Positions 23,289-32,463 of a stretch of DNA of 64,000 bases are shown piece by piece (position 1 is the first letter of the stretch; every line of letters starts with the position of its first letter). Source of the DNA: Kineosporia corallincola (GTDB lineage Bacteria; Actinomycetota; Actinomycetes; Actinomycetales; Kineosporiaceae); NCBI RefSeq assembly GCF_018499875.1, contig NZ_JAHBAY010000012.1, forward strand, positions 1-64,000, in the 5' to 3' direction. Made by a program: the position numbers and the translations under genes. Below the pieces are notes generated by a model. It was not told where the DNA came from and did not search any database. It saw nothing but the letters and a program-made list of their open reading frames with translations.

Positions 23289-23876
23289 CTACACGAACAG
23301 GAGACCCACGAAACCGGCCGTGTACGCGAGCGCGAACACCCAGGGCACCCACTGCTCGACGTGGCTGAGCGGCCAGTAACGCGCGGGATCGGTGCCGCCC
23401 CCGAGCGCGGCCCACTCGGCGCGCCAGTAGGGCGAGGCGGGAAGCCGTTCCTCCAGGGCGCCGATCACCGCGAACTTGGCCGAGTTCAGCTGCCGGTACG
23501 AGCGCAGCAGCCAGAACCAGGCCAGGCACTGCCCGAGCAGGATCAGCCAGGGCGCGATCAGCAGCGGCCGGGCGGTGTCCACGGAATGCTCGGCGAACAG
23601 CGCGATTCCGGCGGCCACGGTGGTGTTCACCGACAGGAAGAAGGCGTTGGCCTGGCCGCGGCGCTCGGAGACCCGGTCCGCCATCTCGGCGTAGAGCTTG
23701 TACTGCTCCAGCAGCACCGCGGTGTCGGTGTCCCCCGGCCCGGGCGGGTTTCCGGCCGTCGGCGCGTCGTTCCAGAGCGTCGCCCGGATCCCGTCGAGCG
23801 ACGGGGACGGCGCGGTGCGGAAGAAGCGGTCGGCGAATCTGGACGCCGCCGAGGGGGCGGCCTGGTCTTCCGTCAT
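23289..23876 (-). CDS. RipA-family octameric membrane protein
   Basis: 195 residues from ATG 23876. The family core is visible as LLEQYKLYAEMADRVSERRG with ANAFFLSVNTTVAAGIALF (about 56-95), LLIAPWLILLGQCLAWFWLL (TM), RSYRQLNSAKFAVIGALEER and a last C-terminal TM (VFALAYTAGFVGLLFV). RipA-type proteins form membrane oligomers; their biochemical role is unsettled. It stands alone between terminators and the gamma-glutamyltransferase gene. Confidence 0.7.
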   Translation of the reverse strand: MTEDQAAPSAASRFADRFFRTAPSPSLDGIRATLWNDAPTAGNPPGPGDTDTAVLLEQYKLYAEMADRVSERRGQANAFFLSVNTTVAAGIALFAEHSVDTARPLLIAPWLILLGQCLAWFWLLRSYRQLNSAKFAVIGALEERLPASPYWRAEWAALGGGTDPARYWPLSHVEQWVPWVFALAYTAGFVGLLFV

Positions 23877-24068
23877 GGCGCCATCCTGCCGGAGCGGCGA
23901 CCGGTCCGGCCGGGCCCTTTGCCCGGCGATGCGCGGACTTGTCCACGGGCCCGGCCCACCGGCTCCGATCCCCGGCTACGATGCGTGGATTCTGTGTCAT
24001 CGTTCCGTGTCCGTTTCCCGGGACGTGAGCTCCGCAGCCTGACGCTCGGCCTGATGCGAGGAGAACCG

Positions 24069-25961
24069 ATGACCCGCCCGTCCTTTTCCGTCAGCAGAAC
24101 CGGCAGCAGAACAGGCAGGGGCCGTGGCCTCCGGGTCGCGCCGACCGTGATCGGGGTGCTCGCGGTGTGCGCGTCGCTCACCGCCGGGGCGATCGGCACA
24201 CCGGCGCCCACGCCCACTCCCTCGCCCTCCGGCACCCCCGCACCCACCCCGAAGAAGGCCGAGGCGATCGGCTACGGCGGCGCGGTGAGCAGTGTCGACG
24301 CCGACGCCACCGCGATCGGGCTGGACGTGCTGCGCCGGGGCGGCAACGCGGCCGACGCCGCGGTGGCCACGGCGGCGGCGCTGGGGGTCACCGAGCCGTA
24401 CTCGACGGGCATCGGGGGTGGCGGTTTCCTCGTCTACTACGACGCGAAGAAGAAGCGGGTCAGCACCGTCGACGGCCGGGAGACCGCGCCGAAGGCGTTC
24501 ACGCCCACCACTTTCCAGAACGCCGACGGCACCGCGCTGGACTTCGCCACGGTGGTCAGCTCCGGGCTGTCGGTCGGGGTGCCGGGCACGCCCGCGCTCT
24601 GGGACCGGGCCGTGCGCCAGTACGGCACCCGCAGCCTGAACCAGCTGCTGGCCCCGGCCCAGCGCCTGGCCGAGCGGGGGTTCGTGGTGGACCAGACGTT
24701 CCACGACCAGACCGCGGCCAACGCCACCCGGTTCGCCCGGTTCCCGGCCACCGCCCAGCTGTTCCTGCCCGGCGGGTCCGCCCCCGAGGTCGGCACCGTG
24801 TTCACCAACCCCGACCTGGCCCGGTCGTTGGGCATCCTGCGCCGGCAGGGGGTGAAGGCGCTCTACCGCGGTGAACTCGGCCGGGCCGTGGTGAGCACCG
24901 CGAACGCCCCGCAGACCACCGACGGTTCCGCGGTGTACGCCGGCCTGATCACCCGCAAGGACCTGCGGGCGTACCGGGCGCTCACGAAGAAGCCGGTCGT
25001 CAGCACGTACGAAGACCTCACGGTGTACGGCATGCCCACGCCGTCGTCCGGCGGCATCGCGGTGGCCGAGACCCTGAACCTGCTCGAGGAGTACCCCGGC
25101 GGCGATCTCGGCGGGCTGTCCGAGGTGCCGTACCTGCACCGGTTCGCCGAGGCGAGCGCCACCGCGTTCGCCGACCGCAACCGCTGGGTCGGTGACGTGA
25201 AGGGCGTCCCGGTGCGCGAGCTGGTGTCGCAGGACTTCGCCGCGGAGCGGGCCTGCCAGCTGTTCGACCCGGAGAAGGCCGCGGCCCGGCCGATCCCGTT
25301 CGGCATCCCGGACGGCTCGTACGGCACCGACCACTGCGTGGCACCGGCCACCGCCCAGCCGGCCGCGCGGGACGACCACGGCACCAGCCACGTCACGGTC
25401 GCCGACCGCTGGGGCAACGTGGCGTCGTACACGCTGACCATCGAGCAGACCGGCGGCTCGGGCATCACCGTGCCCGGTTACGGCTTCCTGCTGAACAACG
25501 AGCTGACGGACTTCAACTTCGTCCCGCTCACCGCCGGCGTGCCCGACCCGAACCTGCCGGGCCCGGGCAAGCGGCCGCGCTCGTCGATGTCGCCGACCAT
25601 CTTCACCCAGAACGGAAAACCGCTGCTGGCCGTCGGCTCTCCGGGCGGCGCCACGATCATCACCACCACGTTGCAGGTGGCGCTGGGCCGGCTGGACCGG
25701 GGTCTGTCACTGGTCGACGCGATCGCGGCCCCGCGCATCTCCTCCCGCAACGGCGCCACGAGCGACGCCGAGCCGGCCGTCACCACCACCGCGCTGGGCT
25801 CGGGACTGACCGCCCTGGGCCATCAGCTGAAGGAGACCGCGGAGATCGGCGCCGCCACCGCCGTCGAGTTCCGGCCCGGCGGGAAGCTGGTGGCCGCGGC
25901 CGAGCCCACCCGCCGCGGCGGCGGGTCGGCGGCCGTGGTCGACGAGGTGGTGAAACCCTAG
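24069..25961 (+). CDS. ggt: Secreted gamma-glutamyltransferase
   Basis: 630 residues from ATG 24069, preceded by GAGGAGA. Signal or anchor segment at about 22-42 (VAPTVIGVLAVCASLTAGAI), then a Pro/Thr linker. The N-terminal half carries GGNAADAAVATAAALGVTEP and GIGGGGFLVYYD. The self-cleavage and nucleophile motif T-S-H-V-T (Thr439, in DHGTSHVTV) fits the family signature and generates the small subunit. GSPGGATIITTT forms the oxyanion region. It cleaves glutathione and gamma-glutamyl peptides outside the cell. Confidence 0.93.
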   Translation: MTRPSFSVSRTGSRTGRGRGLRVAPTVIGVLAVCASLTAGAIGTPAPTPTPSPSGTPAPTPKKAEAIGYGGAVSSVDADATAIGLDVLRRGGNAADAAVATAAALGVTEPYSTGIGGGGFLVYYDAKKKRVSTVDGRETAPKAFTPTTFQNADGTALDFATVVSSGLSVGVPGTPALWDRAVRQYGTRSLNQLLAPAQRLAERGFVVDQTFHDQTAANATRFARFPATAQLFLPGGSAPEVGTVFTNPDLARSLGILRRQGVKALYRGELGRAVVSTANAPQTTDGSAVYAGLITRKDLRAYRALTKKPVVSTYEDLTVYGMPTPSSGGIAVAETLNLLEEYPGGDLGGLSEVPYLHRFAEASATAFADRNRWVGDVKGVPVRELVSQDFAAERACQLFDPEKAAARPIPFGIPDGSYGTDHCVAPATAQPAARDDHGTSHVTVADRWGNVASYTLTIEQTGGSGITVPGYGFLLNNELTDFNFVPLTAGVPDPNLPGPGKRPRSSMSPTIFTQNGKPLLAVGSPGGATIITTTLQVALGRLDRGLSLVDAIAAPRISSRNGATSDAEPAVTTTALGSGLTALGHQLKETAEIGAATAVEFRPGGKLVAAAEPTRRGGGSAAVVDEVVKP

Positions 25962-25975
25962 GCGGGGCAGGAGCT

Positions 25976-26299
25976 TCAGGCCGGGACCGGCACCCCGGCC
26001 AGCACCGCGGTCAGCAGGCCGGGCCAGCGGGCGTCCAGGTCGTCGCGGCGCAGCGACAGCTGGCGCTCGCGGCCGACCTGCACCGACCGGGTGACGCCCG
26101 CCTCCCGCAGCACCTTGAGGTGGTGCGACCGGGTGGACTTCGGCATGTCCGGGCCCACCGACGCGCACACCAGCGGGGTCTGGCCCTCGCGCCAGAGGGC
26201 GAGCCGGCCGACGATCTCCAGCCGCGCCGGGTCGCTCAGGGCGAACAGCACGGCCGGAAGGGCGAGCTCCGCGACGTCGGGATGCTCGTAAGCACTCAT
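25976..26299 (-). CDS. ArsR-family repressor
   Basis: 107 residues from ATG 26299. Winged HTH: LFALSDPARLEIVGRLALWR, then MPKSTRSHHLKVLREAGVTR (recognition helix) and QVGRERQLSLRRDDLD (wing). No Cys ligand pair of the metal-sensing type is at the recognition helix. It is divergent from an MFS gene with a large inverted repeat in between, so it probably represses both. It ends 14 bp from the convergent ggt gene. Confidence 0.9.
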   Translation of the reverse strand: MSAYEHPDVAELALPAVLFALSDPARLEIVGRLALWREGQTPLVCASVGPDMPKSTRSHHLKVLREAGVTRSVQVGRERQLSLRRDDLDARWPGLLTAVLAGVPVPA

Positions 26300-26328
26300 G
26301 CAACCAAGACTAATCCACCCGGCCCGTT

Positions 26329-26385
26329 AGTTCGACTTTTCTAGAACTTGGACCTACGCTGCAACGGTTCAAGTTTAGTCGAACT
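26329..26385. promoter_or_regulatory. ArsR operator and MFS promoter region
   Basis: AGTTCGACT (26329-26337) and AGTCGAACT (26377-26385) are perfect inverted arms. Inside them AACTTG (26345-26350) and CAAGTT (26370-26375) form a second pair. TTGGAC (26348-26353) and AAGTTT (26371-26376) could serve as -35 and -10 for the MFS gene. Repressor dimers on both arms could loop over the promoter. Confidence 0.65.
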
Positions 26386-26400
26386 GTCATGGAGGACCGG

Positions 26401-27678
26401 ATGGTCACGCAGTCACGGCGGGCGGCAGGCTTCTGGCTCGCCGCCCTGACGGCGGTGGTGTTCCTGGCGGCGTCCAGCGCGCCGTCGCCGCTGTACGTCG
26501 TCTACCAGCAGGAGTGGCACTTCGGCCCGGCCGTGCTCACGGTGGTGTTCGCGACCTACGCGGCGGTGCTTCTGCTGACCCTGCTGGTGGTGGGCGGCCT
26601 GTCCGACTTCGTCGGGCGGCGCCCGGTGATCCTGGCCGCCATCGCGCTGGAGATCGCGTCGCTGGCGGTGTTCCTGGTCGCCGACGACGTGGCCGACCTG
26701 ATCGTCGGGCGCGGCCTCCAGGGGCTCGCGACCGGGATCGGCCTGGGCGCGCTCGGCGCCGCGATCGGCGACCTGGCCCCACCCGGGCGTCCCACGCTGG
26801 CGGCCGGGATCAACGTCGCCTCCCCCACCCTCGGGCTGGCCGCCGGTGCCCTGCTGTCGGGTGTGCTGGTGCAGTTCGCGCCGATGCCGACCACGCTGGT
26901 GTTCGACGTCCTCACGCTCCTGCTCGTGGTGCTGCTGATCGCCTGCGCCGTGGTGCTGCCGGCCCGGGACGAGCGGCGCGCGGGCGCCCTGGCCAGTCTG
27001 CGGCCCACCGCCTCGGTGCCGCCGGCGGCCCGCCGGGCCTTCCGCAACGCCGTGCCGGTGCTGGTGGCGACCTGGTCGATCGGTGGCCTGGTGCTGTCGC
27101 TCGGCGCTTCGCTCGCCGTCGGGGTGTTCGGCGTGGACAACCACGTGATCGGCGGGATCGTGGTGACGGCGATGGCCGGTTCCGGCTCGCTGGCCGCGTT
27201 CGCGGTGCGCGGGCGCCCGGCCCGCTCCACCATGCTCGCCTCCTGCCTGGTGCTCGCCACCGGCATGGCCGTGGTGCTGGTGGCGGTCGCGACCACCTCG
27301 CTCCCGGTCTTCTTCGCCGGCCTGGTGGTGACCGGGCTGGGGTTCGGCGCCGGGTTCGTCGGCGCGCTCGGGTCGGTGGCCCGGCTGGTGCGCCCGCACG
27401 AACGGGCCGAGCTGCTCTCGGCGGTCTACGTGCCCAGCTACCTGGCGTTCGGCGGGGCCGCGGTACTGGCCGGGCTGGCCGTGCCGCACTTCGGGCTGCG
27501 GCCCACCACCACCGTGTTCGGGCTGGTGGTGATCGCTCTGGCGCTGGTCGCGGTGGGGGCGGAGCTGGCCGCACGACGTCAGGAGGACCGGGAGAAGGCC
27601 CTGACCGGCGCGCTGTTCACAGCCGAAACACCCTTCCCGGCGGCGAAAGCCGGGGAAACCACCCGATCCATGGGCTGA
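26401..27678 (+). CDS. MFS efflux transporter under ArsR control
   Basis: 425 residues from ATG 26401, with GGAGG spaced 6-10 bp upstream; ATG 26389 would remove this ribosome site. About 12 TM segments. Motif A reads GGLSDFVGRRPVILAAIALE, and the second half begins near residue 215. The N-terminus AALTAVVFLAASSAPSPLYV resembles small-molecule exporters. Divergent from ArsR, so expression is probably induced by its ligand. A hydrophilic tail follows the last TM. Confidence 0.88.
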   Translation: MVTQSRRAAGFWLAALTAVVFLAASSAPSPLYVVYQQEWHFGPAVLTVVFATYAAVLLLTLLVVGGLSDFVGRRPVILAAIALEIASLAVFLVADDVADLIVGRGLQGLATGIGLGALGAAIGDLAPPGRPTLAAGINVASPTLGLAAGALLSGVLVQFAPMPTTLVFDVLTLLLVVLLIACAVVLPARDERRAGALASLRPTASVPPAARRAFRNAVPVLVATWSIGGLVLSLGASLAVGVFGVDNHVIGGIVVTAMAGSGSLAAFAVRGRPARSTMLASCLVLATGMAVVLVAVATTSLPVFFAGLVVTGLGFGAGFVGALGSVARLVRPHERAELLSAVYVPSYLAFGGAAVLAGLAVPHFGLRPTTTVFGLVVIALALVAVGAELAARRQEDREKALTGALFTAETPFPAAKAGETTRSMG

Positions 27679-27697
27679 ACGGCGAATACTTGCCTGC

Positions 27698-29785
27698 GTG
27701 GTAGCGATGGACGGGGCCCCGCCGCCCGGTGCCGTGCGGGCCGGGCCGGGGCCCGCCGTCGCCGAACCCGATCTGGGCCGGCTGTTCGCACCGCGCTCGG
27801 TGGTGGTGGTCGGGGCCACCGACCGGCCCGGCTCGTACGCCGCGCAGACGCTGCTCAACCTGCGGCGGGCCGGTTTCGCCGGGCAGGTCGCCGGGGTGCA
27901 CCCACGCCTCGGCGAGGTGCTCGGGGTGCCCTGCCGGCCCGACCTGGCCGGGGCGGTGGACGTGCTCGGCGGGCCCGCCGACGCCGTGGTGGTGGCCACC
28001 ACGGCCGCCACCGTGCCGGACTACCTGGCCGAGGCCGGGCGGCTGGGCTGCGGCGGGGCGGTGGTGTTCGCCGGCGGCTTCGCCGACACCGGTGACGACG
28101 CGGCCCAGCGGCGCCTGGTCACCGCGGCCGGGCGGCACCGGCTGCCGGTGCTCGGCCCGAACACCAACGGCCTGGTCAGCGCGCACGGCCGGGCACCGTT
28201 GTGGGGAGACCCGGTGGTGCTGCCCGGCGACGACCCCGACCCGGCGGTCGCACTGGTCACCGAGAGCGGCAGCGCCGGGCTGCTCGCCCTGGGCCACCGG
28301 CAGGCCCAGGGGCTGCACTCGGTGGTCTCCCTCGGCAACGCCGCCGTCGTCGACGTCCCGGCCGCACTGGCGAATCTGGCCGCCGCACAGCGGGTCCGGG
28401 CGGTCGCGCTGTATCTGGAGCGGATCCCCGACGGTGCCCGGCTGGCCTCGGCGCTGGCCCTGTGCGCCCGTGCCGACCTGCGCATCGCCGTGCTGCGCAC
28501 CGGCCGGCACATCGACACCGGGCGTGGGCGCGTGCTCGACGCGCTGCTGGCCGAGGCCGGGGCGGTGGCCTGCCCGGACGTGCACCGGCTGATCGAGACC
28601 GCCCGGGCCCTGGCCGGCGGGCGGCGTACCCGCCGCGGCCCGGTCGTGATCACCTCGACCGCCGGTGACGCCGCGCTGGCCGCCGACCTGGCCGCCGACG
28701 CCGGGGTGGAACTGCCCGGGCTGTCGCCGGGCACCCGGGCCGAGCTGGCCTCGCACCTGCCCCGCACCGCCGTGCCCGGCAACCCGCTGAACCACACCAC
28801 CGGGGTCTGGGCCGACGCCGGGGCGATGGCCCGGATCACCGCGGCCGTCGCCGCCGACCCGGCCGTGGGCAGCGTGCTGTACGTGCAGGACGAGCCGCCC
28901 GGCCTGCACCCCGACGACTCGGCCGAGTGGCTGGCCACCCGCGAGGGCGTGCTGCTGGGCGCGGCCCGGGCGGACGCCGGGGTGCTGGTGGTGGCCGGGA
29001 TGCCCGGGCAGGAACCGGCCGGGGCGGTGTCCGGGCTGCCCGCGGCGCTCGCCGCGGTAGCCGCCCTGCGCGAGGCCGCCCCCGACGCCACCCGGCTGGC
29101 CCGGATCGCGGCCGGGGCCCGGCGCCACCACGCCGTCCCCACGCCCTTCCGCCCCGGGCCGCTGGCCGAGCACGACGCGAAGGCGGCCCTCGACGCGGCC
29201 GGTATCGGGGTGCTGCGTCACGCCGTGGTGCCGCTGCCGGACGGTGACGCCGACGGCGAGGCCGTCGCGACCGCCGTGGCGCTGGCCGCCGCGCAGATCG
29301 GTTTCCCGGTGACGGTGCGGCTGTCCTCGCCCGGTTCCGCCGCGACCCCCGACGCGCCGGGCCCGGCCGGCGGCCTGACCAGCGCCGACCGGGTGGGGCG
29401 ACGGGTGGGCGAACTGCTCGCCGGGGCGGCCGGGATGGACGACCTGGAGCGCTGCGGGTCGGCGCTGCTGATCGAGGCCCTGGCCCGGCCGGGCGTGGCC
29501 CTGACGATGACCGCGCACCGGCAGGGACCGGTGCCGGCGCTCACCGTCGGGCTGGGCGGGGCCTGGGCGCAGGTGCTCACCGGCACCCGCACCGTGCCGC
29601 TGCCCGCCCCGCCGGAGCTGGTCACCCGGGCCGCGGCCGCCCTGCCCGGCACCGCCACCGCCGACCTGGAGGCCGCCGGGCGGGCCGGCAGCAGACTCGG
29701 GAACCTGCTGCTGGAGGGCGGTTTCACCGAGCTGCGGATGACGGTGAACGGGGGGACGGCGGTGCGGGCCCAGGCCCGGCGCTGA
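27698..29785 (+). CDS. ADP-forming acyl-CoA synthetase relative, lacking the phosphohistidine loop
   Basis: 695 residues from GTG 27698 (ATG 27707 is an alternative). Domain order fits the family: CoA-binding Rossmann (SVVVVGATDRPGSYAAQTLL, about 30-130), two succinyl-CoA-ligase-like domains (VALVTESGSAGLLALGH; VSLGNAAVVDVPAALA) and a C-terminal ATP-grasp half (EHDAKAALDAAGIGVLRHAV onward). The loop that normally carries the catalytic His (a SHTG motif) is missing: LRTGRHIDTGRG passes straight into VLDALLAEAGAV. Such a protein cannot phosphorylate itself by the usual route, so it may be regulatory. Confidence 0.75.
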   Translation: MVAMDGAPPPGAVRAGPGPAVAEPDLGRLFAPRSVVVVGATDRPGSYAAQTLLNLRRAGFAGQVAGVHPRLGEVLGVPCRPDLAGAVDVLGGPADAVVVATTAATVPDYLAEAGRLGCGGAVVFAGGFADTGDDAAQRRLVTAAGRHRLPVLGPNTNGLVSAHGRAPLWGDPVVLPGDDPDPAVALVTESGSAGLLALGHRQAQGLHSVVSLGNAAVVDVPAALANLAAAQRVRAVALYLERIPDGARLASALALCARADLRIAVLRTGRHIDTGRGRVLDALLAEAGAVACPDVHRLIETARALAGGRRTRRGPVVITSTAGDAALAADLAADAGVELPGLSPGTRAELASHLPRTAVPGNPLNHTTGVWADAGAMARITAAVAADPAVGSVLYVQDEPPGLHPDDSAEWLATREGVLLGAARADAGVLVVAGMPGQEPAGAVSGLPAALAAVAALREAAPDATRLARIAAGARRHHAVPTPFRPGPLAEHDAKAALDAAGIGVLRHAVVPLPDGDADGEAVATAVALAAAQIGFPVTVRLSSPGSAATPDAPGPAGGLTSADRVGRRVGELLAGAAGMDDLERCGSALLIEALARPGVALTMTAHRQGPVPALTVGLGGAWAQVLTGTRTVPLPAPPELVTRAAAALPGTATADLEAAGRAGSRLGNLLLEGGFTELRMTVNGGTAVRAQARR

Positions 29786-29913
29786 GCGCTGCCGCAGCTG
29801 AGCGATGCTGCCGCAGCTGAGCGATGCTGCCGCAGCCGCGCGGTGAGGCAACAGCCGCGCCCGCCCGGGCGCGCTTGCCGTCCCGTCACCGTCCGTTGTG
29901 GTTCCATGACGGG

Positions 29914-30525
29914 ATGGGGGCGAGCACGGTGGTTTCTGAGGGTCCCGAGATCAGCACCCGGGAGCGGATCGTCGAGGGCACGGCCGGGCTGCTGGCCCGC
30001 CGGGGACTCCAGGCCACCTCACTGGCCGAGATCCTCAGTGCCTCCAGGGCGGCCCGCGGCTCGATGTACCACTCCTTCCCCGAGGGCAAGGAGCAGGTGG
30101 TGTCGGAGGCCCTCGGGCTGGCCGGGCGCCGCACCATGGACTGGCTGGACCGCTGGGACGGTGACGGGGCCGGCGTGGTGACCGAGCGGTTTCTGCACGG
30201 CTGGCGTCTGCTGCTGTCGCGGTCCGACTGCACCACCGGCTGTGCGGTCGTCGCGGTCACCGTGGCGGCGGACACCAAACGGCTGCTCGACGACGCGGCC
30301 GAGGTGTTCCGGTCGTGGCGCTCGCGGCTGTCCCAGCTGCTCGAGCACGGCGGGCTGCCGTCCGACACCGCGGCCGGGTTCGCCACCCTGCTGATCGCCG
30401 CCAGCGAGGGTGCCGTGGTGCTATCCCGCGCCGAGCGCACCCTGGAGCCGTTCGAGCTGACCGCCGAGCAGCTGCTCGACCAGGTGCGGACCCTGCTGCG
30501 CGAGCTCCCGGACGACGAGGGGTAG
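29914..30525 (+). CDS. TetR-family regulator
   Basis: 203 residues from ATG 29914. The N-terminal HTH is TRERIVEGTAGLLARRGLQA, TSLAEILSASRAARGSMYHS, then FPEGKEQVVSEAL (about 16-65). The C-terminal domain resembles YxaF/LmrA-type regulators (TTGCAVVAVTVAADTKRLLD). Short GCTGCCGCAGCTGAGCGAT repeats lie just upstream (29785-29840). It converges on a DHA2-type MFS gene from which it is separated by a terminator; it may regulate that pump. Confidence 0.88.
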   Translation: MGASTVVSEGPEISTRERIVEGTAGLLARRGLQATSLAEILSASRAARGSMYHSFPEGKEQVVSEALGLAGRRTMDWLDRWDGDGAGVVTERFLHGWRLLLSRSDCTTGCAVVAVTVAADTKRLLDDAAEVFRSWRSRLSQLLEHGGLPSDTAAGFATLLIAASEGAVVLSRAERTLEPFELTAEQLLDQVRTLLRELPDDEG

Positions 30526-30553
30526 CGCGCTCCCGTCGTCCCCGCACAAAACA

Positions 30554-30586
30554 GACGTGGCCCGGGTTCTCACCCGGGCCCACGTC
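30554..30586. terminator. Bidirectional terminator
   Basis: GACGTGGCCCGGGT (30554-30567) pairs with ACCCGGGCCCACGTC (30572-30586), with a single bulge and a TCTC loop. It lies between the convergent TetR and MFS genes. Confidence 0.8.
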
Positions 30587-30598
30587 GTCGAGCAGGTG

Positions 30599-32107
30599 TC
30601 AGCTGGAAAGCCCCGACACCGTGGAGAACTCGCCGGACAGGCCGACGGCGGCCTCCTCGCGCTCCTCCTGGGCGGGCACGGCGTGCGGCTTGACCCGGCC
30701 GCCGAGCAGGCCGATCACCGCGACGATCGCGAACGCGGCCGCGCCGAGCGAGAAGATCAGCACGTAGGCGCCCTCGGAGGGCAGGCCGGTGGTGTCGCTG
30801 ATCATGGCGGTGAGCAGGCTGACCGTGAGCGCGCTGGCCACGGCGCTGCCGACCGACCGCATGATCGAGTTGACGCTGTTGGCCACACCGGTCTCGGCCG
30901 GCGGCACGGCCTGCACCAGCAGGGCCGGCAGGGTGGCGAAGCCGAAGGTCACGGCGACCTGGGTGAGGATGCCGAAGACGATCATCTCCCAGGTGCTGTC
31001 GTGGAACAGCGCCATCCCGGCGAAGCCGACCACACCGAACACCGCGCCCAGGGTGAGGGCCTTGTGGCCGCCGACCCGGTGCACGAGCTGGCCGATGAAC
31101 GGGGCGGCGACCACGCCGGCCACACCACCGGGCAGCAGGTAGACGGCGCTGGCGGCGAGCACGTCGGCGGTGAAGCCGTAACCGGTCAGCATGTCGGGCG
31201 TCTGGACGAAGTCGGTGATCCCGAGGAACGAGCTGAACATGCCGAAACCGACCAGCAGGCCGGCGCCGTTGGCCAGCATGACGCCGCGGTTGACCAGCAG
31301 CTTCGGCGCGGCGAGCGGCTGCTTCATGCGGCCCTCGACGAGGATCCAGACGGCCAGCACCACGACGGCGGCGACGAACAGGCCGATGGTGACCGGCGAG
31401 CCCCAGCCCCAGCTCTCGCCCTGCGAGATCGGCAGGAGCAGCAGCACCAGACCGGCGCCGAGGATGCCGCCGCCGAGCCAGTCGACGCTGGTGGCGGAGT
31501 GGCCGCCGGGTCGCTTCGGCAGCGTGAAGAAGCTGATCACCAGGGCGATCAGGGTGATGGCGAGGCCGAACCAGAACGGGCGGTGGTAGCTGGCGTCGCC
31601 CTGGGTGAGCAGGCCGGTGACCAGCAGGCCGACCACACCGCCGACCCCGAGGGTGGCGCTGACCAGAGCCATCGACTGGGTCAGCTTGTGCGGCGGGACC
31701 TCGTCCCGCAGCACGCCCATCGACAGCGGGAACAGGCCGTACGAGGAGCCCTGGAGCACCCGGGCGACGATCAGCAGCGGCAGCGAGCTGGTGAACAGGG
31801 CCAGCAGGATGCCGACCGTGACCGTGACGAGGATGCCGAGCATCACCGGGCGGCGGCCGTAGACGTCGCCCATCCGGCCGAGCACCGGTGTGGCCACGGC
31901 GGCGGCCAGCAGGTTCGCGGTGAGGACCCAGCCGGTGGTGGTCAGGTCGGCGCCGAGCTGGCCGGCGATCCGGGAGAGCACAGGGACGACGAGGGTCTGG
32001 AGCAGCGACAGCGTCATCACCGCGGTGGCCAGTCCGACGATCAGGAGACCGTGGCTCTGCCCGTCTTTCGGGGTGTTCGGGGGGCTCGTCGAGTCGACCG
32101 CGACCAT
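30599..32107 (-). CDS. MFS transporter, DHA2-type (14 TM)
   Basis: 502 residues from ATG 32107. Motif A-like GRMGDVYGRRPVMLGILVTV, then VARVLQGSSYGLFPLSMGVL and GVGGVVGLLVTGLLTQ. About 14 TM segments are present. The N-terminus is short and polar, and the C-terminal tail is acidic (QEEREEAAVG). A small inverted repeat (GTTGC-n5-GCAAC, 32199-32213) lies 92 bp upstream and could be the operator of the neighbouring TetR protein. Confidence 0.88.
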   Translation of the reverse strand: MVAVDSTSPPNTPKDGQSHGLLIVGLATAVMTLSLLQTLVVPVLSRIAGQLGADLTTTGWVLTANLLAAAVATPVLGRMGDVYGRRPVMLGILVTVTVGILLALFTSSLPLLIVARVLQGSSYGLFPLSMGVLRDEVPPHKLTQSMALVSATLGVGGVVGLLVTGLLTQGDASYHRPFWFGLAITLIALVISFFTLPKRPGGHSATSVDWLGGGILGAGLVLLLLPISQGESWGWGSPVTIGLFVAAVVVLAVWILVEGRMKQPLAAPKLLVNRGVMLANGAGLLVGFGMFSSFLGITDFVQTPDMLTGYGFTADVLAASAVYLLPGGVAGVVAAPFIGQLVHRVGGHKALTLGAVFGVVGFAGMALFHDSTWEMIVFGILTQVAVTFGFATLPALLVQAVPPAETGVANSVNSIMRSVGSAVASALTVSLLTAMISDTTGLPSEGAYVLIFSLGAAAFAIVAVIGLLGGRVKPHAVPAQEEREEAAVGLSGEFSTVSGLSS

Positions 32108-32463
32108 GAAGCTTGTACTCCGCCTTCTTTAGACGTGGGCGCGCGCACGTCGGCACTGACGCGTTGCGGGGGTTGGTGGTGGCCGGTGGCCGTCATTCGT
32201 TGCGGACGGCAACTAACCAGAGGGTGCAGCGTACGGGCCCCGATCCGTATTCCCCTCCGGATGGCCGCCGAACGGGTGACGCACGCCACCCCCCTCGTCC
32301 TCTTGCTGCGGATATGGGGGTGATTCGGTGGTCGCCCGGCGGTGTTCGGCCCGGCCGGGCGCCCGGTTCCGTGATCTCGTGCCGGTCGTGCCCGCAAGCT
32401 GTCGGTGGGAACCCCTAGAGTCTGGGTGGTCGTTCAGCAGGCAGCGGGCAAGAGGTGAAGATC
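32108..32463. other. Divergent intergenic region between MFS and tex
   Basis: 356 bp with no gene. It contains the upstream sequence of the MFS gene (AAGAAGGCGGAG as its ribosome site), the inverted repeat GTTGC-GGACG-GCAAC (32199-32213) and, at the far end, the tex ribosome site GAGGTGA (32453-32459). No convincing -10 or -35 pair for tex was found, and no riboswitch-like fold is evident. Confidence 0.5.
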
